This document shows positions 1 to 14,634 of a stretch of DNA of 64,000 nt, piece by piece. A program made the position numbers and the translations under genes. Numbering within the stretch: the stretch's first letter is position 1; each line of letters starts with the position of its first letter. The stretch covers positions 24,147,002 through 24,211,001 of the forward strand of contig CM022679.1 in assembly GCA_012295275.1 (NCBI GenBank), read 5' to 3'. The notes under the pieces were generated by a model. That model did no database searches and had not been told where the DNA came from. It saw nothing but the letters and a program-made list of their open reading frames with translations. The DNA comes from Chrysomallon squamiferum (Eukaryota > Mollusca > Gastropoda > Neomphalida > Peltospiridae).

Positions 1-710
1 AACCATGAATTCAACTCTTTTTACATATAGTTTAGTATGACTCATACAAATAGTTAACGACAGTGTATGTAATGAGATAAGAACGTCTAACATCACTTGA
101 TCGGGTAAAAAAAAATAATTTCGATTAGCGAAAGGGACATTTATACACACCGTCCAATAAACAGGAAAATACAAACTAGAGCGCATGATAAATCGAACAT
201 GTAGAAATAGCTGGAACGGGAAATAGTTCCGTAACCAGTGATAAGAACAGAAGGATGGAGAAAACAAAGAAGAAGACGAGAAAAATGATGATAAAGAAGA
301 AGAAAGAAGAAAAAATACTGACTTAATTTTAATCGTAATAATAATACCAAAACGTCACTTCCAATTATTTCATTATGTAAGCTACTTTCCGGAATAAAGC
401 TTTCTTTCTATCTTTCTTTGTTTTCTTTCTTTTTTTCTTCTTTTTTTCTGTAATTGTATATTTTTGAAGTAAATTAACTCAAATGTAAGATATTCCCAAG
501 ACTGTGACTGCTGAAGTTATTGAAAAATTTCTGTTCGTGCTGGTATTACATTAATATTCAATGCAGGCGTCCGAGTTATCTGCTTTCTGTAATCTTGGGG
601 ATTTTCTGTATTTTTAGATTAGTCACTGATACATCACAGAATCGTACTTTGTAGGTTTTTTTGCTTTCGTACTTTTTAGTTTGTTTCTTTGGGTTCTTTT
701 TTCTTTCGTT

Positions 711-746
<36 letters not shown>

Positions 747-1683
747 TTTTTTTATTCGTTTGTTGTTTCTTTTGTTTTGTTTTTGTGTTCTTTGTTGTTA
801 TTTTTTCTTTTATCTTATATATCTGTATTATAGAAAAGAATAAAAGAAAAAACCGACACACATATATATATATATCTTTTTCTCCCAGTTTTTTCGTTCT
901 TTCACCATTTCTTTCTCGATTATTTTTTCACTTTGTTTTGTGTCTTTACATTTGTTTGTTTTTTTCCTTTGCGTCAATTTATGCCTTAAATCGTTCCTAC
1001 TTTATGTTTTTTTTTTCACTGGTTCAACCTTATTTCTATTTTAATTTTTCTTCTTTCTTTCTTTCCTTTCTGCCTTCCTTATCTCTTTCTTTTTTCGTCA
1101 GTATTATTTATTACATTCCAACGGAGTTCAAATACTATTCGCCATTTTTCCTTTACTCCTTTGTTAAGCGGAAAAAAATAAAAAAATAAAGAATAACTTC
1201 TAGATATATTTTCTTTCATTTTCATTTCCACAAGAAAATTAACTCTGTTCCCAGTGGGAAATGATTTGGTACCTTGTAACCCATAGACCGTTCGCTAACT
1301 AGCGTTGCGCTGACGTATCATAACCTAGATGAATTAACTACGGAACGAATATACACAGAGATATCATAAACACTGGGTGTCCTGGGGGTTTCTCTTCTGC
1401 ACTGTTTCTTTGTTGATTCCGCTCTGTCATTATCTTTCCCCTATTAGATACATGACTTGCAGCAGTCTCAACATGATCGCTGAGGCTGCTTCCCGGGGTC
1501 TGTGTATTCCGCGAACTTAGAGTACCAGTCGCATCCGCTGATAGTCACATAACCATTATAGTCACGATAATCAAATAAATAAATAGGATGTGTCCACAAA
1601 TACTTGCCTTTATATACATACAAAGACGTAATAATACAAACGTGCAAAAACGTGCAAAAACGTGCAAACATACACCCACACCC

Positions 1684-1795
1684 ATACCCACCCACCCACC
1701 CACCCACCACACACATTCACACACATACATATTCATACATGCATACATACATACATACATACATACATACATACATACATACATACATACATACC
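1684..1795. repeat. CCCA/CA-rich tract and (ATAC)n
   Basis: CCCACCCA units and CACA pass into about 14 CATA units. Confidence 0.94.
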
Positions 1796-2588
1796 TAAAA
1801 CAATTAAACTCATTTTATATTATATATATTATATTATATATATTATATATATATATTTTTTTTTCTTATAACTTTTCTTATAACTCATTAAAAATATAAC
1901 ATGCGTTCTTAATACAACAAAACATGTATTCAAGTAGCTATAGAAATTAATTTAGGTTAGTAAAAATTGCCCGATTTTTCCAAGAAGCGTACTTCACACG
2001 TTCATATTAACAACATTTCAGTCATTAACCTTCCAAGTGGTTTTTCTGACCTTTTCGCAAGATAACGTACCTAGAGCTGTTTTCTAACTAGTCGGCCATT
2101 GTGTTAATGAGTGGCAGTTCCAGTCTTGAACTATATTTGTTTACTCTGTCTTTATAATGAAAGTCGAAGCTCGACCTTATTTAAAAAAGAGAAATTCCCT
2201 AGAGAAATGTTTCATTAATATTTGTATTTCCTAAAACCGCAAGCTGGCTAGACACGGAATGACAGCTTCAGGTGTTAAATTATTTTAGTATTTCGATGTT
2301 TTGGGACAAAACTACGATGAAATGCGTATAAGTTACGGTTGTAGATATAGACTAATTACAATTTTTGTGAAGGTTTGTATCCAAATAAATGTTTTGTTTC
2401 TCAACATTAGCCTTCGGTGATGACAGAGTTTGACAATAATATAGACCAATGTGGATAAACAGAGGATGACATATTTATCTTTTCGTTACGGGTTTCTTAA
2501 ATAAAACATTCTAAAAACTGCGTTAACTTATAGTATTGATGTACTAAACCTATCACATTTTTATTATTGTTGTTATTGTTATTTATAA

Positions 2589-2759
<171 letters not shown>

Positions 2760-3099
2760 ATACACTTTGTTATTAATAAAGATTGGTATCAGCAATTAAG
2801 AACAAAGTGTATTTATGCCATTCAAAGAACACCTGTTTCTCGCCACAACACGATAGCGAGATCGAGAGAAACAAGGACTACTTGTGTAGGAAAAGATAAC
2901 ACTGGTGATACCTTTACTTGAAAACATAAACACAATAATTATTACAAACAGAAGTTTGGAGCTCTGCTCAATAACATGACAGGTTGGCCCACAGCCAGCA
3001 TTTACGCTTGATGAAAGATTTAAAAGAATTAAGAAAGATTCGCGCTAATGGTTTTAATAACCGGACACGAATATCGCCATCATCACTGACATCAGTAGC

Positions 3100-3130
<31 letters not shown>

Positions 3131-3307
3131 CGTGCGTGCGTAAAAACAAGACATATGCACGATCGGTGTTTCATAAACATAAACAGATACAATTACTTTA
3201 TACATCTACACTGACTGACTTAAGAAAACGTGGTAAGTTTTGAAAACAGAAGTAGTAGCTGATATTGTAGAACAGTAATGATAACCGCAATAGTGGTAGT
3301 AATAGAT

Positions 3308-3308
3308 A

Positions 3309-3357
<49 letters not shown>

Positions 3358-3362
3358 ACTAA

Positions 3363-3395
<33 letters not shown>

Positions 3396-3540
3396 CAGCA
3401 GCAGCAGTAGAAATGATAGTATTATTAATAGTACCAGTTGTAGTAGTTGTAGTGAAAGCAATAGGAATAGCAGTAGTAGTGTTAGCAGTAGTAGCAATAG
3501 TAATAACACTAGTAGAAGCAGCAATGGGAGTAGGAGTATA
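3308..3540. repeat. Compound trinucleotide repeat
   Basis: (ATT)n to about 3352, then (AGT)n and (AGC)n, fading into imperfect AGT units. Confidence 0.95.
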
Positions 3541-6178
3541 AGCACTAGTAACTGTCATTGTTATTGCTTTCCCTTCTTCATCCCGGAGATCGATTAATTA
3601 ATTAACGTTCTCCTGAGTTTTGTTTTACCCACAGAGACGTCTGGTAACATCCAAACTCGGTGTCAGGTCATGTGAAAACAAATCTCTTTAGATTAATCTT
3701 ACTCCGCCTGATTACTTAGATCGGATACTGTCTGGTGATTTTGTCTAATGCATCGTTTACAATTAATGTGGTTGTACGATTGTCAAATGACGCAGCGTGT
3801 TATAATCATACAGGGGAATAGCGATGGTTTGTAATAATGGGTTTCGCTATTACAACCTCCTGTGTTTTATTTGTGTAAAGATGCGCGTACCAGCAATATG
3901 AAGAAAGAGCAAAATATTGGGATTTTAGGTAAATACATAAGTGCTTGAGTTTGAAAAAAATAATAAATAAATAAATAAATTAATTAATTAATTAATTAAT
4001 TAAAAATAATAATAAAAATAAAATAAGAAAATGAACGTATGAATTAATAAATATTGCAACTTACAGATTCCTGTAGAAGCTTTAAAATAAACGAAATTTT
4101 TTTTTTTTTCTTCGTGTGGAAGAAAGGATGTTGTGTGCGTGAATGTCTCTGGATCTTCGACTCTGAAGTTTTCTCCGATTGTTTTTTCTTTTTTTCTATT
4201 ACAGGTTTCCTCGATTCATTTCTTGTTCTAGATGCTTGAAATTAAATTTCCGAAACAGCGAAATGAGATATAAAAGGTTTTCAGATAATAACAGTCCAGA
4301 CGCCAGAACGTCATAACCAAAAGTTTATAGTCTCAATTGTTTCTGTTTGTGTCAAGTTTTGTGAAATAATAGAAAAAGAAAACGAAAAAAGAGTTAATAC
4401 GGTACACTAAGTTACTACTACTATTACTACTACTACTGCTGCTGCTTCTACTACTACTACTACTAATAATAATAATAATAATAAAACAACAATAAAATAT
4501 TTTTAAGTGTCCGATAGTCAGATTTGTGATTATGACAGTTTCTCAGATTATGTGGTTGGAAGCTACAGTCTTGGATGGGCATATTAATATACTGGTGTAT
4601 GAATTCTTTGTGCCATTGCCCATTCCAACCAGTCATCAAAGACAGATTAGAACGGGCAATGTATGTTCAGTGAATTAATTTAACACGTTTAATCCACACC
4701 ATCGTCTCCCAGCCTGTGAACCCTTGTCTACTGAAATCTCATATTTATGATTTGTTTCTTAATTGAATTTTTTGCAAAATGTTAGCAGATTATCCCTTAT
4801 GTATATTTATGATATTTTTTAAATTGAGATTTTGGCAAAACGTTAACATATTATACCTCATGTACTTACTTTTCTTATTGATGATATTCTTTAATTGACT
4901 TTTTTGCAAAAAGGTTTGCATATTATCTTCTCGTGAACTGAATTTTCACATTCTCGATATTCTTTGAATTACTTTTTTTTTTAATTTTCAGATGTTTTAT
5001 AAGAATTCTCTGAATTATAATTATTATTATTATTATTATTATTATTAAATAGTCAGATTAAACCTTTGTGTACAGAATTCTCATATTTATGAAATTCTTT
5101 GAATGACATCTTTTTTTTTTAAAGCTTGAAGCTTGTCCCGCATGCACTGAAATCTCATATTTATGACATTGTCTTAATATTTAAAAAAAAAAAAAAAAGA
5201 AAAAGATAGATTATTAGATCAATAGATTCTTATGAGCATTTCACTTAAATTACTATACACCGAGTGAACGGAATCTAATCTATCATCATGGCGGAAATGA
5301 TCGCATTACTTCACTTGCATGACTCAGTCAGTTTCAATTTCTTTTTGACATTTTTATTTGACAGATAGCTGAAATAAAGTGTCTCTTTTATTTTTTTATA
5401 CATCTTCAAGAACTAACTCCAATAACTGTTATTAATAGTCAAATTTCAACAAAATATATTATTTGAGTAACCGACTGTCTTGCATGCGTCATAATGATAT
5501 CGATTCAAAGGCTCTTAAATCAGTGAATACTACTAACACGTCAAACCCATTTCAGCTTAAACTTTATTAGGTGTCAGTTGTGCAATGAATAAATGAATGG
5601 ATAAATAAATAAATACTTAATATACTGCTACTCGTATTCAGTAACTATAAAAGAACATTATACACATTATTTCGTTCAGAGACTAGGACGTACATTTGAT
5701 AAATTTGTCATTAGTTTGCTGGCTGGGACGAAAACCAGACAAAATGGGCTTTTGAAATAACAGGAACACAAGGGAATGACAATTGAACTGACACATACAT
5801 CTATCTAACTATCCATATTTTCATATTAGCATGTATTTTCTCCGTGAATCCATTTATCCAGCCATTCAAAAGTACGTACCTAGTTGCAATGAGAAGCATA
5901 AGTATGTGCTCCCACTTATATGTATTTAAAAAATTAAACTCATTTTCATATTAGATTATTCAGAAAGTCTCTTCATATTATTTTTTTTTCTCGGGTTCGT
6001 AATAATATTTAATTAGATATGGGTTGTTTTTGTTTTTTTTCAAAAATAAGTAATTAATAAAATCATTTTATTTGTAATGAGAAGCGTAATTATGTATTCC
6101 CACTAATATGAAATAAACTAATTTTCTTCTATGAATCATTCAGAAAGTCGGTTTACATTATTTTGTATCTCGTATACA

Positions 6179-6198
6179 TACACACACACACACATACA

Positions 6199-6264
<66 letters not shown>

Positions 6265-6272
6265 TTTTTTTT
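6179..6272. repeat. (AC)n, (AT)n and poly-T composite
   Basis: AC units with ACAT interruptions, then (AT)n and a T tract of about 26. Confidence 0.96.
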
Positions 6273-7376
6273 AGAAAATGCACCAAGGTTGAAATTAATA
6301 AATGATAAGTTGTTTTAAAACATTACATTAAATATACTTTTGAATTTTTCTGTAGAGTGTTTCAAAATTCTGGGTGGTGAAATGGGTAATCATCAAGCTT
6401 GTCAAATTGAACACTTTTGTTTTGTTTTTGGGGGGTTTTTGGGGTTGTTTTTTTTTAAACTTTTTTTAATATAAGTAGGAAGTATTTTTATTGTGGTTAT
6501 TGTGTGGCGAGGAAAGAGCACATATTTGTGTTTTTATTTTCAAATGTTTATAAACAGAAGCTAGTGAAAGACGATGTCAACATATGAAATTAGAAAAAAA
6601 TAAATCAAAAACTGATCCGAAACAAAAAATTCATGACAAAAAACATTCTTGCTTTTTCTACTTATCTCCCTTGATTCAGTAGTCATCCAAAGAATTTTAC
6701 AAAAGACAAACCTGATTAAAATGACCTGGAATACGTCTCATGAGCTTTTTTCTCAATTTATTCTAGAGGTGAAAGGACAATTCATAGCAAAATTCCACAG
6801 AATTTGAATGTGTGAACCACGACTTAAAGATTAAGTAAGATTAGAGATACGTGCATGCGTATTACTGAGCTATTTCAGTGAGTGGAAAGTGCTGTAACAG
6901 ACTAAGCTCATAATATAGTTGAGTCTTATTGGCGTCTATGCGTTCTCTAAAATAAATCTCTAAAGGGTGAAATCTGCTTCTTTCTTGAAGTTATATTCAT
7001 TAATAGGTGTGTTTTCAAATATAATATCTTCATAGAAGTAATTTTGATATTCCTTTCCAATAATATTAACTATTTTATTTCATAAAACAAATAATAGGGT
7101 AATCAGACTGAAACCAAACCAGTGCAAAAAAGTCAGTCAGACGGAGCCATAAAAAAAATCGCCGAAATCAGTACAAAATGCCAGGTCAGACTGAGTCACA
7201 AATGAAATCATATATTTTGTGAATTAGAAAACAACAATAAACAAAACACTTTGTTATTTCCTCTTTCGCTGTAATTATATTAGTATATTAGTATGTATAT
7301 AATATATATGTATGTATGTTTGTATAGAAGTATGTATTTATGTATGTGTGTTTGAGTGTGTGTGTGTATGTGTGTT

Positions 7377-7379
<3 letters not shown>

Positions 7380-7447
<68 letters not shown>
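7380..7447. repeat. (GA)n microsatellite
   Basis: About 34 GA units, preceded by (TG)n and TATG sequence from 7290. Confidence 0.97.
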
Positions 7448-7450
<3 letters not shown>

Positions 7451-7647
7451 TAATATGTACATATTTCGAACGCTAATTTAAAATTTTATATAATTACACG
7501 ATTAGGAATCAATTAAATATTTTAAAATATTGAAAGTATAAACAAAGTTTTTATTTTATCACCATCATCACTACCCTAAAAGAACGAGAACAACAACAAT
7601 AACAATAAAACAGGAAAATATCAGTAACTAAATAAACAAAGAAATTG

Positions 7648-7655
7648 ATAATAAA

Positions 7656-7721
<66 letters not shown>

Positions 7722-7739
7722 CATGATAATAATAATAAT
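7648..7739. repeat. (AAT)n microsatellite
   Basis: About 30 AAT units with one ATC interruption near 7720. Confidence 0.97.
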
Positions 7740-8334
7740 GAGATAAAATAAAAAATACAAAAACCCAACATATAATTTAGTCTTAGGTTAGAGAAATACA
7801 TGTCAAAAATAGGCTGATGATTGTCACCATTTCTCATATAAATTTTGTCCAAAATATTTAAATTTCACCCATTTTCATCTCAGCGAGGAAAGAAAAAATA
7901 ACCATCTTTTGAAACTATCGCTGAAATTGAACCCCAAGTCGACAGATGAATTTCCACCATCAGTACCACATTAAGTAGATTAAAGTATTGGATTTGCTGC
8001 AGTGCTCTCTGTAACGGAACAATTTAGATGTCTCTGTGTCTCCTGGGAGAACGCACGATGCACCGTTGATCATTACTTATGAACGTGTAATTGCTTTAAC
8101 TGTTGAGATAGTGATCGCTTAATAGTTGTGCCACCTACAGTGTGCTTAATCTACGAGGAGAGCTGATAATGTGATATGTGAAATCTGGAGTAATCAGCAT
8201 GTACTGTTAAACAGTCTTAGAACAGTGAAGGTGGACATTTGCTAATATAATCTGAATTTAAGGGGGACTGTGTTTAAGTAATTATAATTATGTGACTCTC
8301 GCTCTCCTCTTCTTATCTTCCGTTCTTCTGTACG

Positions 8335-8347
8335 TCTCTCTCTCTCT

Positions 8348-8425
<78 letters not shown>
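8335..8425. repeat. (TC)n microsatellite with a C-run
   Basis: About 40 TC units interrupted by a nine-base C tract at 8348-8356. Confidence 0.96.
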
Positions 8426-8428
<3 letters not shown>

Positions 8429-11324
8429 CGTATTTTCAGTTCTTGCTGTATACAGTCTCCTTCCTTGTTAAGTATGTAATCTTGACTATAGAAACTATCA
8501 CATAGAACGAAGAGTTAATATTTCTTTTTTATGAAGTAGTTTTTTTTTAATTATAAAAATAAAAATAAAATACTATTTTTTACTATTTTTCTCTTTCCCA
8601 CTATCTCCACAACTCAGGATATAATGTCTAATAACAAATTTCATGGTGAGGTGAGCGTATGTTATCCAGACATATTGTAATCGTTGTGACATCAAAACTA
8701 CCTCTGCTCAGACGTCGAGGAAATCGTGAGCCGTCAACATGAATAAATAAAATCGTCCCACGACAACATTCCTGTACATCTCAGCCAGGTCAGGCTTTTA
8801 GTTATCACAGGTCACCAAGTGAAATACGAAGAGGCAAGATTCGAATAATGAAGCGTCAAAACGTTATATCTCATCGGAAAATGAAGGTGGCGCAGACCTA
8901 TTCGGTTCTTGCATGAATGCTCGATGCCAGTGCAATTATTCAAAAGCGAATCACTGCGGTTTAGCGGTGACGTCAGATATTTGTGAATGTTACATGTTGA
9001 AAAAAGGGCGAGAGCCTGTTCAAATGAGATTCACTCGTGCAGTAGACAAACAGTGGGAGAGAGACTGAAATCAAATCCTCGAGTCGTTCAATTACTTACA
9101 GAATGGGATTTTCTGTTCCTGACAAACAGAGAATGGAAATTCGTGTGAGAGAAATGTGCCGAGTGACCTAATGAAGAGTCTCCTCAGTGTAACAGAAGAA
9201 AGAACGTTGACAAATTGAAAGAAAGAATTATAAAAAGAAGAATAAAAAGACAGATAGAGACAGACAAAGATAAACTATCTGACATCCAGATAGTCAGACA
9301 AACAGGCAGGCAGACATACTTAGACACAGTTAGCCCATGTATCTGTGAATGTGTATGTGTGTGTATGTATATGTATGTATGTATATATATACACACACAC
9401 ACACAGAGATACATATACTCACATATTTAGATATATAGCTAGGTAGATAGGTAGACAGACAGAGAGACAGATACATAGATAGACATATTTGTCAGTCTTT
9501 GTGCGTGTGTGTTTAACGAACCCCATCACAAAAATCAAATTGGATAATAATATCTGGATATCGTTCTTGCATATCCCTATATATATTTTACAATATAATA
9601 GCAAAACAGCAACAACATAATTTTACTTTTTATTTTAAATTTATTACTAGAATGATGCGATATAACCCACTTAATAGAAGAACAGATTTAAGCATTTGCT
9701 ATAAAAAGTACCAAACCTCATCTTATAACGTCCTTTTTAAATCAGTAATGAACATCCCATTACATTAACTCTTTAATTTATTGTAAAAGTTAATCATTCT
9801 GAACTCATTTTTATTTTAATTTTTTTATTTAAGTAAAAAAAAAGAAAAAAAAGAAGAAAAATCGGAGAAAAAGAATTATAAAGAAAGCAGAAAAAATAAT
9901 AACATATTTGATAAAAAAGAAATAATGAAAATAAAAGGTCAAAAGATCACATCTAATTAGTACTGTTATTATTTTCTGTTTCTGATTAAATAAAAAAAAG
10001 TAATAATAAAATCAATTAAAAATAGAACTATAAAAAAGTACTAGTTAAATATATATATATATATATATAAACTTGATGCCATAAATATTATACATATGGG
10101 ATTAAAACTGAAAACATAATAAAACTAATTAATAACCCTTGATTATAATGATGAAGGTGATTTTATAATAATAAAGTGAACAAAAAAAATGAACATAACA
10201 AAAAAGACAAAAAAAAGAAAAAGGAAAAAGAAGACGAAGGAAGAAAAACAGAAAAAGAAATAAATAAGAATGAATGCATCAGAAAACAATAACGGTATTG
10301 TATACCCGGGAAGGATGATCCATGTGAAAAAAGCCACTTGTGCAAATTTATTTCTTCATTGTAGATATGTTTGATATTAATTTTAATACTGAAATATGAC
10401 GTGGTAATTAATGTTCAACAGATATTCACTAATTCATTGTTTATTGATTCGTTCATTTTTATTATTTCACTCATTCGTTCTTTCGATCATTCGTTCCTTC
10501 ATTTGTTCGTTTCCGTATCCAGGCAGTATGCAGTGATTGATATATGACTAGGATTTGCTCTTCTGTCTAAGAGAAGGTGAATAAAACAAAACCCTGCTGC
10601 TGCTGCTGCTACTACTACTACTACTACCAATAATAATAATTATTATTATTATTTAAAAAAAGAAAAAGAACCATCTGTCGTGGTTACGGGTTTCCTCTCT
10701 GATTATCTCAGTAATCCATCGTCATATGTTTAACGTCATATGAAAGTACTTTTTAAAAAAGATGAAAAAGGAAAAAAAGAGAAAAAAAGAAACTAAAAGA
10801 AATATAAATGTATATTTCTAGAATTTCACAAACATCAAAAATAAATCTCATTTCTATGTATGTATTTTTAGATTTACTTGTTTTTCTTGTTTCCTGCTGA
10901 TCCAGTTTTACTTTTCTCAGAATAGTTTTTAAGTTCGATTTTCGATCACTTCTGGAGAAACGTTCTTATTTTTTCTATTTTTCATTTCAAATAATCGGAT
11001 TATATTTTCCTGCAAGAAGCAAGTTATCTAACACTAATAATAATAATAATATAAAAACTGAAGTTAATCAATATTATTATTCTCATGTCAGGCAAATAAA
11101 AAATATATAACTAGGACGTAGAAAGGGGTATTTTAAAAACGATAATTAATAATAACAACAGCGACGACAACGACAACAACCACTACAAAACAAGCCCAGT
11201 AAATAAAAAACAATTGCAGATGTCATTGTTATATTCATTTGTTCTTTCAAATTCACTCTATTCTCATTAGGCTATTTTCCCGTTCAGTCAAAATTCTTTA
11301 TGAAACAGATATGTTTTCTTGTCA

Positions 11325-11335
11325 CACACACACAC

Positions 11336-11376
<41 letters not shown>

Positions 11377-11410
11377 ACACATACACAGACACACACACAC
11401 ACACACACCA
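11325..11410. repeat. (CA)n microsatellite
   Basis: Interrupted CA repeat; the open frame across it is a repeat translation. Confidence 0.95.
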
Positions 11411-11935
11411 CAGAGACACATAAGCAGACCAACACAATACAGATAATATATTTAGAAAACAACCAAACAAACAGTGATGTTCATGCATGGGATGTATCAT
11501 CTAGAATATCTTGTTTTGTCGAGTCCACGTTGTTCGTTCGTTCACGTAAACCTGCGTCTCTTCGTAACTCAACGCAACGAATCGCTGTGCACAGCGAGAA
11601 CGCGAGGGTGTCTTCTGCAGCTCATTGCTTATTTATTGGTGTTTATTTGACGAACTTTCATAGCGCATACAGATGTGAAGATAACGTCAGAATAACGTTT
11701 GTGTGATGAGACAACTGGAAAGACGAATTTCAGACAAATCAATGGGAAATTCTGCTTCGTTCCTTTCCATAGTTATTTTGGGGCTTATGTGTCGCTCAGT
11801 TGCGAGAACGATGTAACATTGTCAAACGTTTTCCTCTTCGAGTCGTTGTCATGTTTTAAAAGTTAGACTGGTTTTTAGCAAAAGAAGAGGTGATTTTAGT
11901 GTTTTGATTCAGTACTGAAAGTCGATCCCGGGTTT

Positions 11936-11941
11936 ATTCGT

Positions 11942-11976
<35 letters not shown>

Positions 11977-11995
11977 TTTTTTTTATTTATTTATT
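11936..11995. repeat. (TTTA)n microsatellite
   Basis: About 13 TTTA units with a short T run. Confidence 0.95.
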
Positions 11996-12054
11996 CATTT
12001 TGTTGTTCATTTATTTGTTTAGTAAAAGGCAACTTTAGAAAAAACCCAGAACTG

Positions 12055-12120
12055 TTATCTATAGCTGAATGGTTACAGCGATATCTTGAGGTATTTTCGG
12101 GAATGTAGATTCTGCACCCA
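12055..12120 (+). mobile_element. Possible tRNA-derived SINE relic
   Basis: TAGCTGAATGGTTA at 12062-12075 is close to a tRNA A box. A weak B-box-like GTAGATTCTGC follows at about the right distance. Confidence 0.35.
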
Positions 12121-12488
12121 AATGAACCAGCGTCATTGATTTAAAGCTTTCTGAATAATTTTTTCACATATAAATTTCATTTTTTCCTAATCGATGACAG
12201 TACATATTGGAAAGGCCATAGCGAGTTTTCTTTTTTATACTGTAACTGTGCACGAAACCCATAACGGGCACGTAATAGCCATTAAATGTGTTTTTCGTTC
12301 ATTCAAATGATTTTAACATAAATTAGAATTGATGGATAAACTACAGTTATGTGAAAATGTCAAGTAAATAAATAATTAAAAAAAAAAAATGAACGCATAC
12401 ATTCATACAAAGAAGCAAACAGTAGAATAAATAAAAAAAATAAAATAAATGTTCCCTTATTTAAAAAAAAGACAATATATATATATAT

Positions 12489-12496
12489 GTGTGTGG

Positions 12497-12550
<54 letters not shown>
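12489..12550. repeat. (GT)n microsatellite
   Basis: Almost uninterrupted GT dinucleotides. A similar (TG)n tract lies at 12933-13006. Confidence 0.95.
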
Positions 12551-12554
<4 letters not shown>

Positions 12555-12963
12555 GGATAAATAAAACAAAACAAACAAAATGATAGTAAGATCAGTGTTG
12601 TTCGGATACTTAGTATTCTGTATACGAGTTTTCTCGAGACATTTATAATTTGATTTTCACAAACCATGTCCTGTTGTTTTAGTTAAGTTTGTTAGAATCG
12701 GAGTCGAGTTGTTTCTCAAAAGGCTAGGGACGCCTTCGATTAAGTTAAAAGGAAATTCTATCAGTGGTACTGATTACCAAACAGTGTTAACAAATCTATG
12801 GGGTTGGATCATACAATCAGAGTAGAAATTTGAGAGCGAGCTTTAAAATGAGACTGATATCTATTTAACATTGTGTTAGATTCTGTATGGTTGTTGATAA
12901 TGGCTTTGTAATTCTCAGTTTTAGAATGTATGTTTGTGTGTGTGTCTCTGTGAGTGTGTGTGT

Positions 12964-13000
<37 letters not shown>

Positions 13001-13449
13001 TGTGTGTTTTTATTGTATGTTTTTGTGTTATGCGAATACAGTTCTCTATACATATATAGATAGTTATATCGAGAGAGGTAGAAATAGAGAGAGGACGATA
13101 AGATGTACAGATAAGTAAACAGAAATAAATAAATAGACATAAAAAGTTAGAAATAGACAGATAGATAGAAATTTAGACTGAAACAGAGAAACTTTTCACT
13201 TTAATGTGTATAGTTTTAACAGTAAACAAGTCTACTGGATACACTCATTTTAACAAACACACACGCAATAACACCCACACAATTACATCAGACATAAAAA
13301 AAACACCTAGTAAAACATTTTAAAATTTACTTCTTCATTAGGCTTCTTTAATGAGCTTGGATGTTGCAGTTAGTGATAAAACACAGACACAGCGGTCGGA
13401 GTGAGTATTTTCAAATGACAGTTATACGTCTGAAATTTTACGACAAACT

Positions 13450-13520
13450 GAACGTTGCTTCCCGAGTATTGCTTTAATCTGCATTCTGTATGTAAAGGTC
13501 TGTTAATCGCTGCGCCACTG
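13450..13520 (-). mobile_element. tRNA-derived SINE relic
   Basis: On the minus strand TGGCGCAGCGATTAACAGAC is a near-perfect A box of the kind seen in tRNA-derived SINEs. The expected B box about 44 nt on (GCAATACTCGG) is strongly decayed. Confidence 0.45.
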
Positions 13521-13876
13521 ATTTTATTGTTATGGCCTCTGAGGATTTCCTTCATACAAATTGTCTGAAACCCGTCACCAGATGGCGTATTCCAAAAGGC
13601 TTTATAACAGTTTACTGATGACCAAACGATGGCAGTGCTGGTTGGAGATGTATCTTTAAGTTAAGCCCAGTTTATTCAAATTACGCCCAGCACACAAAGA
13701 GGTTAAAATGTCTACGAGTATTTGAAGTCTTCCAAACAGAGTTAAATGTTTATTAAATAGAACAGTTCATCGATTTCTCACACTAAACCCGTGTGATCTG
13801 CTGTCTGTAAGATGGGATGGAAAAAAGAATTCATTTAATTTATTTATTCCTTATCATTTTCGGGTAACTGAACAAG

Positions 13877-14020
<144 letters not shown>

Positions 14021-14486
14021 ATTATTTTTCTGTAATCTGTCTTAATTACATTCCCTGTCATGTGAATACCAAACTAAAATTCCTTCATTCGACTTGCACG
14101 CTTCTCTGAACTCCAAATGGCAACTTTAAACTGACCTGTTAACACATTTCTAAATACTAATCCACACATAACTTTTAACACATCCATTCCATGCAAACTA
14201 GCCATATTTCAACTCCTTCCTAAACTTATCTGACCACCATCTAAATGATTCCCTCTCTAAAAGTCCATTGAAACATCTCTGTGAATACTAATTCAAACAC
14301 TCTTCTGAATACCCGTTTCGTGAATACCCATCTACTCCATAAAAAATCTACTAAACTTCACTAAACAGAGATCTCAGATAAGCTGTACCCTACTAATCTG
14401 AACCCCACTAATCTGAACACCACTAAACTGAACTATACCCCATTTAAAATATACTCCAATAAACTACACCCCAATAAACTATGCAA

Positions 14487-14634
14487 CACTAACCTAAACT
14501 ATACTAAATTGAACCGCACTGAACTACACCCAGTAAACTAAACTTCACTAAACTATACAACACTAACCTAAACTATACTAAAGTGAACCGCATTGAACTA
14601 CACCCAGTAAACTAAACTTCACTAAAGTATACAA
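14487..14634. repeat. Two tandem 74-bp units inside a CTAAAC-rich region
   Basis: Copy 1 at 14487-14560 and copy 2 at 14561-14634 both begin CACTAACCTAAACTATACTA and differ at only a few positions. The surroundings (14380-14670) are a decayed array of short ACTAAACT-like units. Confidence 0.85.

Noticed and set aside
11239-11706. 155-codon frame across a (CA)n repeat
   Set aside because: Its core is His/Thr repeat translation; flanking residues show no domain.
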